From contig NZ_AUBP01000029.1 of assembly GCF_000429305.1 (NCBI RefSeq), positions 32,001 through 96,000 of the forward strand: a stretch of 64,000 bases of DNA, read 5' to 3'. Position numbers and translations under genes: made by a program. Below the pieces are notes generated by a model. The model worked only from the letters and a program-made list of their open reading frames with translations, had not been told where the DNA came from and did no database searches. Origin of the DNA: Desulfovibrio inopinatus DSM 10711. GTDB lineage: Bacteria > Desulfobacterota > Desulfovibrionia > Desulfovibrionales > Desulfovibrionaceae. Shown in pieces: positions 1 to 8,296 of this stretch (its first letter is position 1; each line of letters begins with the position of its first letter).

Positions 1-587
1 TCATCCAATGGATTCAAGATAATACGGCCGAACACATCCTGCACAACATAGTCAGACGACGAGTTGGTTTCTTCAAGCAAGGAACATGAGCATTGCGCCT
101 GGGACACGCCTTCTAGGCCAAGCAGACATAAAATAGATTCATTGTATTGAAGAATAAATTTCTTCACCTGCGAACCAAACTGTTCAGCAGACTGCTCAAT
201 TTCTTTGGTTGAAAAAACAGTCTGATCATACAATTCACTCTGTTTCAACATGGTCTTACGAAACAAAGAGCGAATCGATTCATCAAAGCGTTCAGTTTTT
301 CGATTTATATAAGCGGTCGCTTCTTCAAGGAAACCACTTTTTACACCAGAAACGGTATTGCGAACTTGCAAAAGGGATTTTGTATGAGGGAGAATTATTT
401 TTTGTCGCAGATCATCGGCAAACGATTGGCCGAGTTCGTCGAATATGCTTTTTTTTATGCAGAACTCTTTTTCATTCAGCATGCGCCCTTGCATAAGGTT
501 GAAGCGCTTAGTCATGTTAGCACAAAACCGATTTTGTGCTTCAACGACACGGCCCATCAGTGAATCACGAGAAGTGTTTGTACTCAT
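1..587 (-). CDS. Unidentified protein, 3' end missing (runs off the left edge)
   Basis: An open frame of 195 codons starts at the ATG at 587-585 and has no stop before the window edge, so the C-terminus is missing. It begins only five bases after the stop of the PilZ-domain gene, so the two are probably cotranscribed. The visible part is charged and helix-rich (MSTNTSRDSLMGRVVEAQNR at the start), with a Cys cluster (QAQCSCSLLEE) near residue 165 and a motif VQDVFGRIILNPLD close to the edge. I do not recognise the family. Its place behind CheV and a PilZ protein suggests a chemotaxis or motility accessory role, but that is context only. Confidence 0.75.
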   Translation of the reverse strand, partial: MSTNTSRDSLMGRVVEAQNRFCANMTKRFNLMQGRMLNEKEFCIKKSIFDELGQSFADDLRQKIILPHTKSLLQVRNTVSGVKSGFLEEATAYINRKTERFDESIRSLFRKTMLKQSELYDQTVFSTKEIEQSAEQFGSQVKKFILQYNESILCLLGLEGVSQAQCSCSLLEETNSSSDYVVQDVFGRIILNPLD

Positions 588-592
588 GTTGT

Positions 593-1288
593 TTACTTCT
601 GACGGTATGAAGCGGAACTTTTGATGAGAGTTTCAACGAGTTCTGTTTGTTCCGGCTTCAAGTTTAAAAACATCAGCCCCAAGCCCGGCAAACCGACACC
701 TTCTCCCCAGGGCTTTCTCCAGACTACTTTGCTGGAAATGGCAGGCACATCAGGATGGTCCATAAACTTCAACCACACGATCTGGCCGACACTATGCTCC
801 ACGCATGTTACAATATAGCATCCAAGTCCAGACAAATTGAGCGTACAAGCTCTTTCGCCTGCTTCATTTCCAAGTTCGGAGTCTGTATATACGAAAACAT
901 GAAAATACGCACGCACTCTTTCTCGCTGACGTAGGGGCCGCGCGGTGAAAGAAGCACACTCTTCAAGCACAAATCGCCGTAACGTATCCTCACGTTCCAC
1001 GATTTGATCATAATGAAGAACATGTACTGTCCCGGCCTGCAGGTTGTAGCGAAGCCGAACGACCGGATACATTTCAGTAAATTCAATAATACGCCGTTTA
1101 TTATAGTTCTTTTCACGAACCATTGTGGCGATGTTAAAGAGGATTCCGCTGACCGACTCGTTGGTCAATACAGATTCAATCTCGTCAGGGTGAGCAACAC
1201 ATTCGACCTCAACATCAGCAAATGATGTGAGTTCTCGCAGAAATGCGTTCCTGGCCTCTCCCGGCCCAGAGACAAGTAACAGTTTCAT
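593..1288 (-). CDS. PilZ-domain protein with an N-terminal receiver-like region
   Basis: The 231-residue product starts with a beta-alpha pattern (MKLLLVSGPGEARNAFLREL) that resembles a degenerate receiver or nucleotide-binding fold without the usual acidic pocket. The C-terminal half carries a PilZ-type signature: an arginine-rich segment RQRERVRA near residue 120, followed by NLSGLGCYI, which matches the N-x-S-x-x-G motif. PilZ domains bind cyclic di-GMP through these motifs, so the protein is probably a c-di-GMP effector controlling motility or surface functions. It lies between cheV and an unidentified gene on the same strand. Domain assignment is from motif reading only. Confidence 0.75.
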   Translation of the reverse strand: MKLLLVSGPGEARNAFLRELTSFADVEVECVAHPDEIESVLTNESVSGILFNIATMVREKNYNKRRIIEFTEMYPVVRLRYNLQAGTVHVLHYDQIVEREDTLRRFVLEECASFTARPLRQRERVRAYFHVFVYTDSELGNEAGERACTLNLSGLGCYIVTCVEHSVGQIVWLKFMDHPDVPAISSKVVWRKPWGEGVGLPGLGLMFLNLKPEQTELVETLIKSSASYRQK

Positions 1289-1476
1289 GGTAGTGCCAAT
1301 TTGAGAATTACTACACTGTGCGCCACGTCGTTAGCCACAACCCTCACGCTCTATACGAAGTACGCCGTAGCATGACCTTCGATCAACCGACGTCCGCTAG
1401 AATCTCCGGACAACACATTGCTCTATGCAGATTACACGCCTTTTCTTCTCTTTATGGCACAGTGCAAATGCCTCGT

Positions 1477-2439
1477 CTATCGAGCCATTTGTTCAATAAG
1501 CTGTTTGGCCTTCTGTGTCAGTGTTGCAATCTCAGGCTTTGTGACCTGCGCGTCTGCTCCAACCGACTCACCCTTGTGGAACAGTCGCTCGTTAATCAAA
1601 GACGAAAAAAGAATAAAAGGAACATTTTTTAACACGGGGTCATCTTTACACCGTTTACATAAATTGTGCCCGTCCATCGATGGCATTTCGATATCGGATA
1701 CAATGAGCTTGACGAAGTCGAAGATGCTCCGTTTTTCTTCAATGGAGCGACGTTTGAGATCAAGCAGACGATTCCAAGCGAATTGTCCATTGATATCCTG
1801 CATAACCTCATATCCATCACGCTCAAGCACGTTCACGATCATTTTACGAATAGAATTGGAGTCATCGACAACAATAGCCCTTGTGACATTGTCGCCTTCG
1901 CCCCCAAGACGAGCTTCATCTTCTGGAGACATATGCATGGCCAGATTCGGGTTCAAATCCCAAATAATCTGTTCCATATCAAGCAACAACAAAATACGGT
2001 CTTCAAACTTGACGACTCCAGTAAAACTATTGGAACTCACACTGGCAACGTAACTGTTTGGTGGTTCGACCTGCTCCCAGCTCAAACGGTGAATGCGTGT
2101 CACACCGGAAACAAGAAATGCGTTCGTGACGCGATTAAACTCGGAGACAATAACTTTGGGAGGATGTTTCGACGACATGTGCTTGCCGAGCCAGACACTG
2201 AGATCAATCAAAGGAATAACACGCGAACGAAGATTAAATGTTCCGACAACAGACGGATGCGGAGGGTTCGGCATCTCCGTCACTCTCGGCATACGTATAA
2301 TTTCAAGAACCTTGGCCACATTAACGCCAAAATACCCACGGTACGGCTTGTCTTCGTCTACATCAACCTCGTCGATGTAAAATTCAACAATTTCAAGTTC
2401 ATTTGTTCCAGACTCCAAAAGGATATTCGTTTGCGACAT
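1477..2439 (-). CDS. cheV: Chemotaxis coupling protein CheV (CheW domain + receiver)
   Basis: The 320-residue protein has a CheW-like coupling domain at about residues 15-165 (GTFNLRSRVIPLIDLSVWLG is typical) and a response-regulator receiver domain at about 187-312. In the receiver the acidic pair is in IVVDDSNSIRKM, the predicted phospho-acceptor is Asp249 in VSDIEMPSMDG, and the conserved Lys is in QVTKPE. CheV couples chemoreceptors to the CheA kinase, and its receiver modulates adaptation. A GAGG-like ribosome site precedes the ATG. It is first in a leftward set with the PilZ-domain gene, linking chemotaxis to c-di-GMP sensing. The family assignment is firm. Confidence 0.93.
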   Translation of the reverse strand: MSQTNILLESGTNELEIVEFYIDEVDVDEDKPYRGYFGVNVAKVLEIIRMPRVTEMPNPPHPSVVGTFNLRSRVIPLIDLSVWLGKHMSSKHPPKVIVSEFNRVTNAFLVSGVTRIHRLSWEQVEPPNSYVASVSSNSFTGVVKFEDRILLLLDMEQIIWDLNPNLAMHMSPEDEARLGGEGDNVTRAIVVDDSNSIRKMIVNVLERDGYEVMQDINGQFAWNRLLDLKRRSIEEKRSIFDFVKLIVSDIEMPSMDGHNLCKRCKDDPVLKNVPFILFSSLINERLFHKGESVGADAQVTKPEIATLTQKAKQLIEQMAR

Positions 2440-2851
2440 CGCGGCCTCGTATTCATGAAAGTGATGACAGGATAACCCGCCGATTTTGCTGCATTCGCGC
2501 TGCCCTACTCGATTTTCTCAAGACTGGCGAGAACAATCACGCAATCTTCGCACAAGAGCATACTTTTGAAAGCAGACGGTACAATACAAAGCTATGGAGC
2601 ATCAACACAGCATTGGATCAATGTACTTATATAAGTGTTACAATCATACCACGGATTTTCAACAAAAAAAATGTTTCGTTTAAAAAAAACTTTCTTATAT
2701 GTATCTCTCTTACGATTCTGTCGCTTTTTCCTCAGCCTTGCCAGCTCTTCTTGAGCAGGCTAGAATGACTTACGTACCTTTGGTTCTCCCGTACTGAAGC
2801 TCCTGGACATCATATCCTTCCAACACGAGACAGGTAGCACAAAAGAATCCG
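2440..2851. other. Intergenic region between divergent genes
   Basis: This 412-base AT-rich stretch separates cheV (leftward) from the unknown gene at 2852 (rightward) and must hold both promoters. It contains homopolymeric A and T runs around 2666-2700. I see no convincing operator, RNA gene or short reading frame with a ribosome site. Confidence 0.5.
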
Positions 2852-3649
2852 ATGCATCACGACGTCGACAACTCCCCGAAGGACAATACGGATGATAGCC
2901 TGATGGACAGGGATTTTGACATCATGGAAATGCCGGTCAGCGGACTGGCCGCGTATTGGCTTTCTTTGAAAAAGATCTTGGACGATCAAGAAGACGACTC
3001 ACTGCTGCTTGAGGAATCGCAACACACCTCCGAACCATATATAAGTCACATCCTTCGACTGGCCGCCTCCCCTTTTGGCGATGAACGAGTCAGCCTTCTG
3101 GCAAAAGAAAAAAAACGAACGCTTCTCCATGATTTGCGGCGTAAACTCGACCTCGTCGATATCACGGTCCGCGCACTTTTTGCCAATGAGAACCCTCGCC
3201 TCACTATTGTCCGAATGAACGCCATCTTTTCTGCACCACGTATTGCGGAGCATGAAGTATTTGAAACAGCAACACAATGGCTGGCCTCCATTCGTGAAGA
3301 CGATGCCGATCTCGCTAAATTCGCCGAAGTGGATCATGTCCATCGGAGCGAAACGCTCCTGATAAAACTGATATTCTGTCAAATGTACGCTCGACGAATG
3401 GGACGCGATGCCTGCCGCCTGCTTGCCCCGTATGTCCGATTCGGCTCACTCTCCGAAGCGTTCCTTCTTATCGCTGACGGTTTCGAAGAAGATATTGTCA
3501 TCTCGATTCTACGTTCTCGAAAGAAGGAATTACTGAGCGATACGGCATGCAAAATGGATATGGCTCTTGAATTGGCCCTTGGCGTACGAAATCACTTCCC
3601 GTATGAGGATATCTTCACTATCGCCATGTCTTACATGAATACAACTTAG
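2852..3649 (+). CDS. Conserved-looking hypothetical protein, helical
   Basis: The 265-residue protein has no signal peptide or membrane segment. It is acidic at the N-terminus and then almost entirely alpha-helical in character, with repeated Leu/Ala-rich amphipathic helices (HILRLAASPFGDERVSLLAK, DLRRKLDLVDITVRALFANE). That suggests a helical repeat scaffold. The ATG at 2852 is the first in frame; the ribosome site is weak. A short secreted protein follows 11 bases later and is likely cotranscribed. I do not recognise a family. Confidence 0.7.
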   Translation: MHHDVDNSPKDNTDDSLMDRDFDIMEMPVSGLAAYWLSLKKILDDQEDDSLLLEESQHTSEPYISHILRLAASPFGDERVSLLAKEKKRTLLHDLRRKLDLVDITVRALFANENPRLTIVRMNAIFSAPRIAEHEVFETATQWLASIREDDADLAKFAEVDHVHRSETLLIKLIFCQMYARRMGRDACRLLAPYVRFGSLSEAFLLIADGFEEDIVISILRSRKKELLSDTACKMDMALELALGVRNHFPYEDIFTIAMSYMNTT

Positions 3650-3660
3650 AGGAACTCGAC

Positions 3661-3978
3661 ATGATGAATCATTGGTTTATCTCTCTTGGGCTCGCCATGA
3701 CGTGCGTATTCGCCGCCGGTCCTGCTACATGCGCCGACTACGGACAACTTTTCTCGACCTATTGGAATAACTGCCGCGATACCGGACTATACGAAACACA
3801 CGTGGTGAAAACCGAAGAAAAAGACGATGCTACCATCGTTTATCTGAACTTTACATTCAGCAACGGCATGGTACCAGACCAGGGTGAAGCCATTATGACC
3901 GTAGACAAAGATGGTATGATCAAAGGGTGTGTGATGGATGCCCAGGCGGATGTGTGTCTGTGCCCTGAAAACCAGTAA
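3661..3978 (+). CDS. Small exported protein with paired cysteines
   Basis: This 105-residue product has a clear Sec signal peptide (MMNHWFISLGLAMTCVFA, with a cleavage site around PATCA-DYG). The mature part is about 80 residues and has four Cys: one in WNNCRDTG, one in KGCVMD, and two in the C-terminal VCLCPENQ. It could form periplasmic disulfides. The gene follows the preceding one by 11 bases and ends before a strong hairpin at 4115-4146, so the two form a short transcription unit. Function unknown. Confidence 0.7.
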   Translation: MMNHWFISLGLAMTCVFAAGPATCADYGQLFSTYWNNCRDTGLYETHVVKTEEKDDATIVYLNFTFSNGMVPDQGEAIMTVDKDGMIKGCVMDAQADVCLCPENQ

Positions 3979-4106
3979 CGTTCATTGCATACGCCTCATC
4001 ACTGAACACCATACCCGTAGCATCGCAATATAATCATATCTCTGCTTGTCCGAGTGCATTGCAGTCTTTCCGAAACGACAAGATGTTTCGCACAAAACAA
4101 GACGGC

Positions 4107-4520
4107 CTAAACGTGACAAGGCCCCTTTCGACGGAGGGGCCTTGTCATGTGCTTACGGGAGTCGTATGACTCTGCCGATATGGTGAAGTTGCGTCTGTAA
4201 TTTCCGAAAACTCGTTCGCCTTGGTAATACGACGGTTCTCCTGTACAGCGTTCAAGCTCTGACAGCACAAGACGCAACATCATAGCAAGAGATTGATCCG
4301 AGGTGTTTCGTATTTAGGTGGCCCTCAATCCAAGACTCTCAAAGAAAGTACTTTCATTCAGTGGAATCCACGTTAAACACCCTCCACGCAAATTAAAATT
4401 GTTTCCTCTGAGCAATATTGATGCCTTCTCTTGCGATCACAACGCAAGGCAATTTAAATCGAAAGCAATCCCTTCAAGTACAAGGCGCACATCCATAATT
4501 TGAAAATTTCTGATATTCAT
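4107..4520 (-). pseudogene. Possible decayed gene: one frame with in-frame TGA and TAA
   Basis: From an ATG at 4520 with a GAGG element upstream, one frame runs 138 codons to a TAG at 4107 with only two internal stops, TGA at 4439-4437 and TAA at about 4314. The pieces read as protein-like sequence (MNIRNFQIMDVRLVLEGIAF, then SQEKASILLRGNNFNLRGG, then MMLRLVLSELERCTGEPSYY). Its last codons run through the terminator hairpin at 4115-4146. I do not recognise the product. Low stop density is the only argument for a former gene, so chance cannot be excluded. Confidence 0.25.
4115..4146. terminator. Strong hairpin, probable terminator of the 2852-3978 unit
   Basis: A perfect 12-bp stem (GACAAGGCCCCT pairing with AGGGGCCTTGTC) encloses an eight-base loop, about 135 bases after the stop of the exported-protein gene. 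It is GC-rich but lacks a clean T run on the plus strand. Confidence 0.6.
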
Positions 4521-4552
4521 ACCGTCTACCTCAGTCCACGACGCATGGACTT

Positions 4553-4611
4553 CATTCCACAAAAAAGCGACCGCATTCCACAATCATGAGATTAACAGCG
4601 TATGCATTCCG
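4553..4611. repeat. Three short direct copies of CATTCC(A/G)C
   Basis: CATTCCAC occurs at 4553-4560 and 4574-4581, and CATTCCGC at 4604-4611, that is 21 and 30 bases apart. They lie just upstream of the decayed leftward frame and beyond the pilin terminator. They may be binding sites for a regulator of that frame, or chance. Confidence 0.3.
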
Positions 4612-4614
4612 CAC

Positions 4615-4647
4615 AAAAAAAGTGACCACCTAAATGGTCACTTTTTT
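4615..4647 (-). terminator. Intrinsic terminator of the Flp pilin gene
   Basis: An A-run, a 7-bp stem (GTGACCA / TGGTCAC), a six-base loop and a T-run form a symmetric hairpin 26 bases after the pilin stop. With A and T tracts on both sides it could work in both directions. Confidence 0.8.
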
Positions 4648-4672
4648 GTGGATCGTATCTGTAGAATTATTT

Positions 4673-4837
4673 TTATGGAAGTGCGGCTGTGACGTCGTCA
4701 AAGGCTTTCTTTAGCTTTGGTCCAAGGGCAGCCACAGATCCGACAATGACAGCAGCTATAAGCGCAGCCAAGAGGCCATATTCAACGGCCGAAGCCCCTT
4801 CTTCGTCTCGGATAAATTGGATAATACGTTGCTTCAT
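4673..4837 (-). CDS. Flp/Fap-type pilin subunit (54 aa)
   Basis: The product MKQRIIQFIRDEEGASAVEY... is a classic Flp pilin. It has a short basic leader, then a Gly-Ala-Ser/Ala-x-x-E-Tyr core (EEGASAVEYGLL), a hydrophobic helix (AALIAAVIVGSVAAL) and a short polar tail ending KKAFDDVTAALP. Prepilin peptidase is expected to cut before the hydrophobic segment. Length is typical (50-60 residues). A GGGGG ribosome site lies five bases before the ATG, and a strong terminator follows. No tad/cpa assembly genes appear in the window, so the pilin is an orphan here and must use machinery encoded elsewhere. Confidence 0.92.
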   Translation of the reverse strand: MKQRIIQFIRDEEGASAVEYGLLAALIAAVIVGSVAALGPKLKKAFDDVTAALP

Positions 4838-4998
4838 GGCATCCCCCAATCGTTTTATGCATTACGACATTTCTTGTATAAGAATAAGACTCAAGACGAG
4901 AGATGCAAGATAAAAACATAATAAAAAAGTATTTTTTGAGAAATATCACCATAGTCATACACTATCACCAACACAAAAGAGAGACTGTATACTCTTTC

Positions 4999-5017
4999 CA
5001 ATTGTTCTGAACAATTG
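4999..5017. promoter_or_regulatory. Perfect 19-bp palindrome, candidate operator
   Basis: CAATTGTTC-T-GAACAATTG is a perfect dyad with a single central base. It lies between the end of the HxlR gene (5075) and the pilin start (4837). There is no T-run, so it is more likely a protein-binding site than a terminator. The regulator is unknown. Confidence 0.5.
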
Positions 5018-5074
5018 CGTTCATGGATCGAAAAGGCTGGAGCACATGTTTATACAACTCTCTGCTCAATATTT

Positions 5075-5458
5075 TCAAAGTCGCTCATATTCTTCACCAA
5101 AGAATTGCCCTCCTTGTTCTTGTTCATATTCCGCTCCCCAATCTCGAAGTTGCTGAAGAACCGGAAGTAATTTGCGTCCCATAGGCGTCAATGCATATTC
5201 CACTTTAGGGGGAACTTGTTTGTATACAGTTCGAATAAGTAAATCATCGGCCTCAAGTTCCCGAAGTTGGCGGGTGAGCATTCGCTCGGTGATATCAGGA
5301 ATGGACCGACGCAACTCGCTAAATCGCATGACTCCAGACATGGCAAGATGATACAAAATGATCGGTTTCCATTTCCCACCGATAACAAGCAACGTGAGTT
5401 CAAAAAAACAATGGTATTTTTTCCCGTTGAGCTGCTTGGCTTTACACGTGCTTGGCAT
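5075..5458 (-). CDS. HxlR-family winged-helix transcriptional regulator
   Basis: The 127-residue protein has the family hallmarks in order: an N-terminal Cys (KYHCFFELTLLVIGGKWKPI, with the GGKW motif), the helix FSELRRSIPDITERMLTRQL, and the wing region YKQVPPKVEYALTPMGRKLL. HxlR/DUF24 proteins are small dimeric regulators that often sense electrophiles or redox stress through the N-terminal Cys and control an adjacent oxidoreductase. It is divergent from a flavodoxin-fold reductase gene, with 118 bases between them that include an inverted repeat, which fits local control. GAGGGG just before the ATG at 5458 supports this start. Confidence 0.92.
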   Translation of the reverse strand: MPSTCKAKQLNGKKYHCFFELTLLVIGGKWKPIILYHLAMSGVMRFSELRRSIPDITERMLTRQLRELEADDLLIRTVYKQVPPKVEYALTPMGRKLLPVLQQLRDWGAEYEQEQGGQFFGEEYERL

Positions 5459-5485
5459 GATCCCCTCATACTATACTTTTTGTTT

Positions 5486-5508
5486 GTACATGACAAAAAA
5501 GTGTGTAC
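5486..5508. promoter_or_regulatory. Candidate HxlR operator (inverted repeat)
   Basis: GTACA at 5486-5490 and TGTAC at 5504-5508 form an inverted repeat with a 13-base AT-rich spacer. It lies between the divergent HxlR regulator and reductase genes, 28 bases from the regulator's ATG. Position and GTAC-type half-sites fit this family. The assignment is inferred. Confidence 0.45.
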
Positions 5509-5576
5509 TTGCACAGAAAGAAGGAAAGGGTAATACGAGCATGAAAGGAAACACGTCAAGAAGAAAAGGAGATATC

Positions 5577-6191
5577 ATGTACGCCCTTGCTATCAATGGA
5601 AGCCCCAGAAAAGACGGCAACACCGAATATTTACTTAAAGCAACCCTCGCCCCCATCGAAAAAGCAGGCTGGGAAACGGAACTCATTCAGGTTGGAGGAA
5701 AAGAAGTTCGTGGTTGTATTGCGTGCTATAAATGCTTTGAAAAACTTGATGGGCAATGTGCAGTGAAGAAAGACCTCTTCAACGAAGTCATGGAAAAAAT
5801 GACGCGAGCCAATGCTATCATCATGGGATCACCGACATATTTCACGGATGTCAGTGCCGAACTCAAAGCGGTCATCGACAGATCGGGCCTTGTATCTCTG
5901 GCCAATGACAAATTGTTCTGTGGAAAAATCGGCGCAGCGGTCGTCGCAGTACGCCGTGGAGGTGGTATCCATGTCTATGATACCATCAATCACATGTATC
6001 TTATGTCCCAAATGATCGTCCCGGGTTCCAACTATTGGAATTTGGGGTTCGGCCTGAATAAAGGTGAAGTGTCCTCCGATGAAGAAGGTTTGGCCAACAT
6101 GGAACAGCTCGGCCAGGCGATTGTGTGGCTTGGTAATGCCATTACGCCACACCTTGACACCTATCCTTCAAACGGCAAAAATTACGAATAA
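5577..6191 (+). CDS. Flavodoxin-fold NAD(P)H-dependent FMN oxidoreductase
   Basis: The 204-residue product opens with the FMN phosphate-binding loop ALAINGSPRKDGNTEYLL. A Cys cluster (GCIACYKCFEKLDGQC) follows at about residue 45 and then GSPTYFTDVSAELKAVIDR, as in flavodoxin-like reductases related to iron-sulfur flavoproteins. The Cys spacing (C-x2-C-x2-C-x7-C) could hold a cluster, but the same pattern occurs in cluster-free relatives. I chose the ATG at 5577 because AGGAG lies seven bases upstream; an upstream ATG at 5541 is less likely. It is divergent from the HxlR regulator, so the likely role is quinone or electrophile detoxification. Substrate unknown. Confidence 0.88.
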   Translation: MYALAINGSPRKDGNTEYLLKATLAPIEKAGWETELIQVGGKEVRGCIACYKCFEKLDGQCAVKKDLFNEVMEKMTRANAIIMGSPTYFTDVSAELKAVIDRSGLVSLANDKLFCGKIGAAVVAVRRGGGIHVYDTINHMYLMSQMIVPGSNYWNLGFGLNKGEVSSDEEGLANMEQLGQAIVWLGNAITPHLDTYPSNGKNYE

Positions 6192-6289
6192 TCAGGGACC
6201 GTCTTAACGTTGGCCGGTTTGAGTGATTCAGTCCGGCTCACGATGGAGGCTGTCCTGTCACGAAATCCGATTTTCTTCAGGAGGTGCGC

Positions 6290-8092
6290 ATGACAGCCCC
6301 AACGTTCACCCTGGAAATGGCGTCGGTTCTGATTGTCACCGCATTGACCGTCGTCTTTTTTGTAACGGAATGGCTTCGTGTCGATGTGGTCGCCATTGTC
6401 GTCATGGTCATCTTACCCATTATGGGACACGTCAGCGGGCCGGAAGCATTCTCCGGCCTCTCCAGTACAGCCGTTTTATCCATTATCGCTGTTATCATCA
6501 TGGGACGTGGCCTGGACCATTCCGGCGTAGTCAACCGTCTCGTCAACCCACTGATGCGCCTCGCCGGTTCAAGTCGTACACGCTGTATCGCTCTTCTTTC
6601 GGGCACCATCGCCATCATTTCAAGCTTCATGCAAAACGTCGGTGCGGCAGCACTCTTTTTACCGGCAATTAAACGCTTGTCGGTCGCTGCCAACATCCCG
6701 CTCGGCCAATTGCTCATGCCTATCGGCTTTGCTGCCATTCTCGGAGGAACGGTCACCCTTGTCGGATCTAGCCCGCTCATTATGCTCAACGACTTGTTGA
6801 CACCATTCCAGCTCGCACCATTCAACCTCTTTGATGTCACTCCCATCGGTCTTCTCCTCGTCGGAACCGGAATTGCCTACTTTCTCGTTCTTGGTCGCAA
6901 GGTTCTTCCCGGAACGAGAGATGCCGGCTCGGAACGCCCTCCCTCAAGTAATCCCGTTCAATTTTACCCCGAACTCGGAAATCTCTATGAACTCCGATAC
7001 CCAAGAGGGAGCGGCCCCGCGCTTCAAGTTGTCAATCTCTGCGACCCACTGAACGTTCATACCGTTGCGCTGTCTCCAGACGGAGGACATGACAAGATTA
7101 TTCCACCTGATCGTGATATGGCCATTCCTTCCGGATCAGTCTTTGCCGTCTACGGGACTCGTGACCATGTCCAAAGCGCCTGTGGTACATTCGGATTTGA
7201 ATTGCAGGACGATCTCGATGTTTTTGCCAATGACCTGTCGTTAGAACAAGCAGGAGTTGTGGAAGCAATCATCTCGCCGCGATCAACCTTTGTCGGTCGG
7301 TCCTTGTCGAGCATTCGGTTTCGACACAATTACCACATGGCTCCCCTTGCAGTTTCTCGCGGCGATCATCCCGTTTACACGGGTCTTGGTCATCTCGTGC
7401 TTGAAGCGGGAGACATCATTCTCATGCATGCAGCCTGGAAACGATTCAGCGCTATGCGCCCGCAACGCGACCTTTTGTTTGCCCAACCCATGGACCGTGA
7501 AATCATTCAACCAGAAAAAGCCGGGCTTGCCATAGCTTGTTTTGCCATGGCGACCATTCTCGTCATGTTCTCCGGATTACCATTGGCTGTATGCCTTATG
7601 GCTGGGGCGGCCGGTATGATTGTCACAGGTGTGCTTGATATTGACGAAGCATATCGTGGAGTGGATTGGCGGACGGTGTTTTTGCTGGCGGGACTTATTC
7701 CACTCGGTATTGCCATGCAAAAAACGGGAGCCGCCACCTACCTTGCCACAAAACTTTTGGCGGCAGTCGGCACTCCATCTCCCGGTTTGCTCTTTTTTAT
7801 CCTGGGTGCCGTGTCGACAATCGTGACATTGGTCGTATCCAATGTTGGCGCAACAGTGCTGCTCGTTCCTTTAGCTGTAGATATGGCGAACTCGACTGGA
7901 GCCGATCCTCGACTTGCAGCTTTGACCGTGGCATTGGCGGCGTCCAATTCTTTTTTGCTGCCAACACACCAAGTGAACGCGCTCTACATGGGGCCTGGCG
8001 GCTATACAAGTCGAGACTTCATCAAGGCGGGTTTACCATTGACCATCGTTTTTCTCATCGTCCTCACATTATGTATGACAATTTTGTATTGA
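6290..8092 (+). CDS. SLC13-type anion permease with central RCK_C (TrkA-C) domains
   Basis: This 600-residue membrane protein has a block of hydrophobic helices (about residues 8-210) containing GFAAILGGTVTLVGSSPLIM. A soluble centre (about 215-395) follows with two RCK_C-like regions, the second around EAIISPRSTFVGRSLSSIRF. A second helical block ends with LPTHQVNALYMGPGGY. This layout is the SLC13/DASS family with a regulatory insert, whose substrates include sulfate and dicarboxylates, so sulfate import is possible in a sulfate reducer but cannot be read from sequence. AGGAGG at 6279-6284 sets the ATG at 6290; a GTG two codons upstream lies inside that site. Confidence 0.85.
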   Translation: MTAPTFTLEMASVLIVTALTVVFFVTEWLRVDVVAIVVMVILPIMGHVSGPEAFSGLSSTAVLSIIAVIIMGRGLDHSGVVNRLVNPLMRLAGSSRTRCIALLSGTIAIISSFMQNVGAAALFLPAIKRLSVAANIPLGQLLMPIGFAAILGGTVTLVGSSPLIMLNDLLTPFQLAPFNLFDVTPIGLLLVGTGIAYFLVLGRKVLPGTRDAGSERPPSSNPVQFYPELGNLYELRYPRGSGPALQVVNLCDPLNVHTVALSPDGGHDKIIPPDRDMAIPSGSVFAVYGTRDHVQSACGTFGFELQDDLDVFANDLSLEQAGVVEAIISPRSTFVGRSLSSIRFRHNYHMAPLAVSRGDHPVYTGLGHLVLEAGDIILMHAAWKRFSAMRPQRDLLFAQPMDREIIQPEKAGLAIACFAMATILVMFSGLPLAVCLMAGAAGMIVTGVLDIDEAYRGVDWRTVFLLAGLIPLGIAMQKTGAATYLATKLLAAVGTPSPGLLFFILGAVSTIVTLVVSNVGATVLLVPLAVDMANSTGADPRLAALTVALAASNSFLLPTHQVNALYMGPGGYTSRDFIKAGLPLTIVFLIVLTLCMTILY

Positions 8093-8296
8093 GTAACGAA
8101 AAAGAAACCCCCAAACTGAATATACAACGTATGGGAAACGTATACAGCTAAAGAGGAGACAACTTGATGTAGCTGAAATCTCAAGATATTGAGTGCAAAA
8201 CAGCCCAATGTTGTTGTTTATGACGAAACAATGACAGATTGGCCTGCGGATTGCTTTGTGTTCTGTCGATCTTTTCGACAAAATAAGGAGTGTCCT

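Noticed and set aside
1418-2475. Plus-strand open frames of 211 and 269 codons
   Set aside because: They lie antisense to cheV, whose domains and motifs are unmistakable; no ribosome site or similarity.
4437-4439. In-frame TGA read as selenocysteine
   Set aside because: A second in-frame stop (TAA) follows 41 codons later, no SECIS-like hairpin is evident just downstream, and the protein is not a known selenoprotein.
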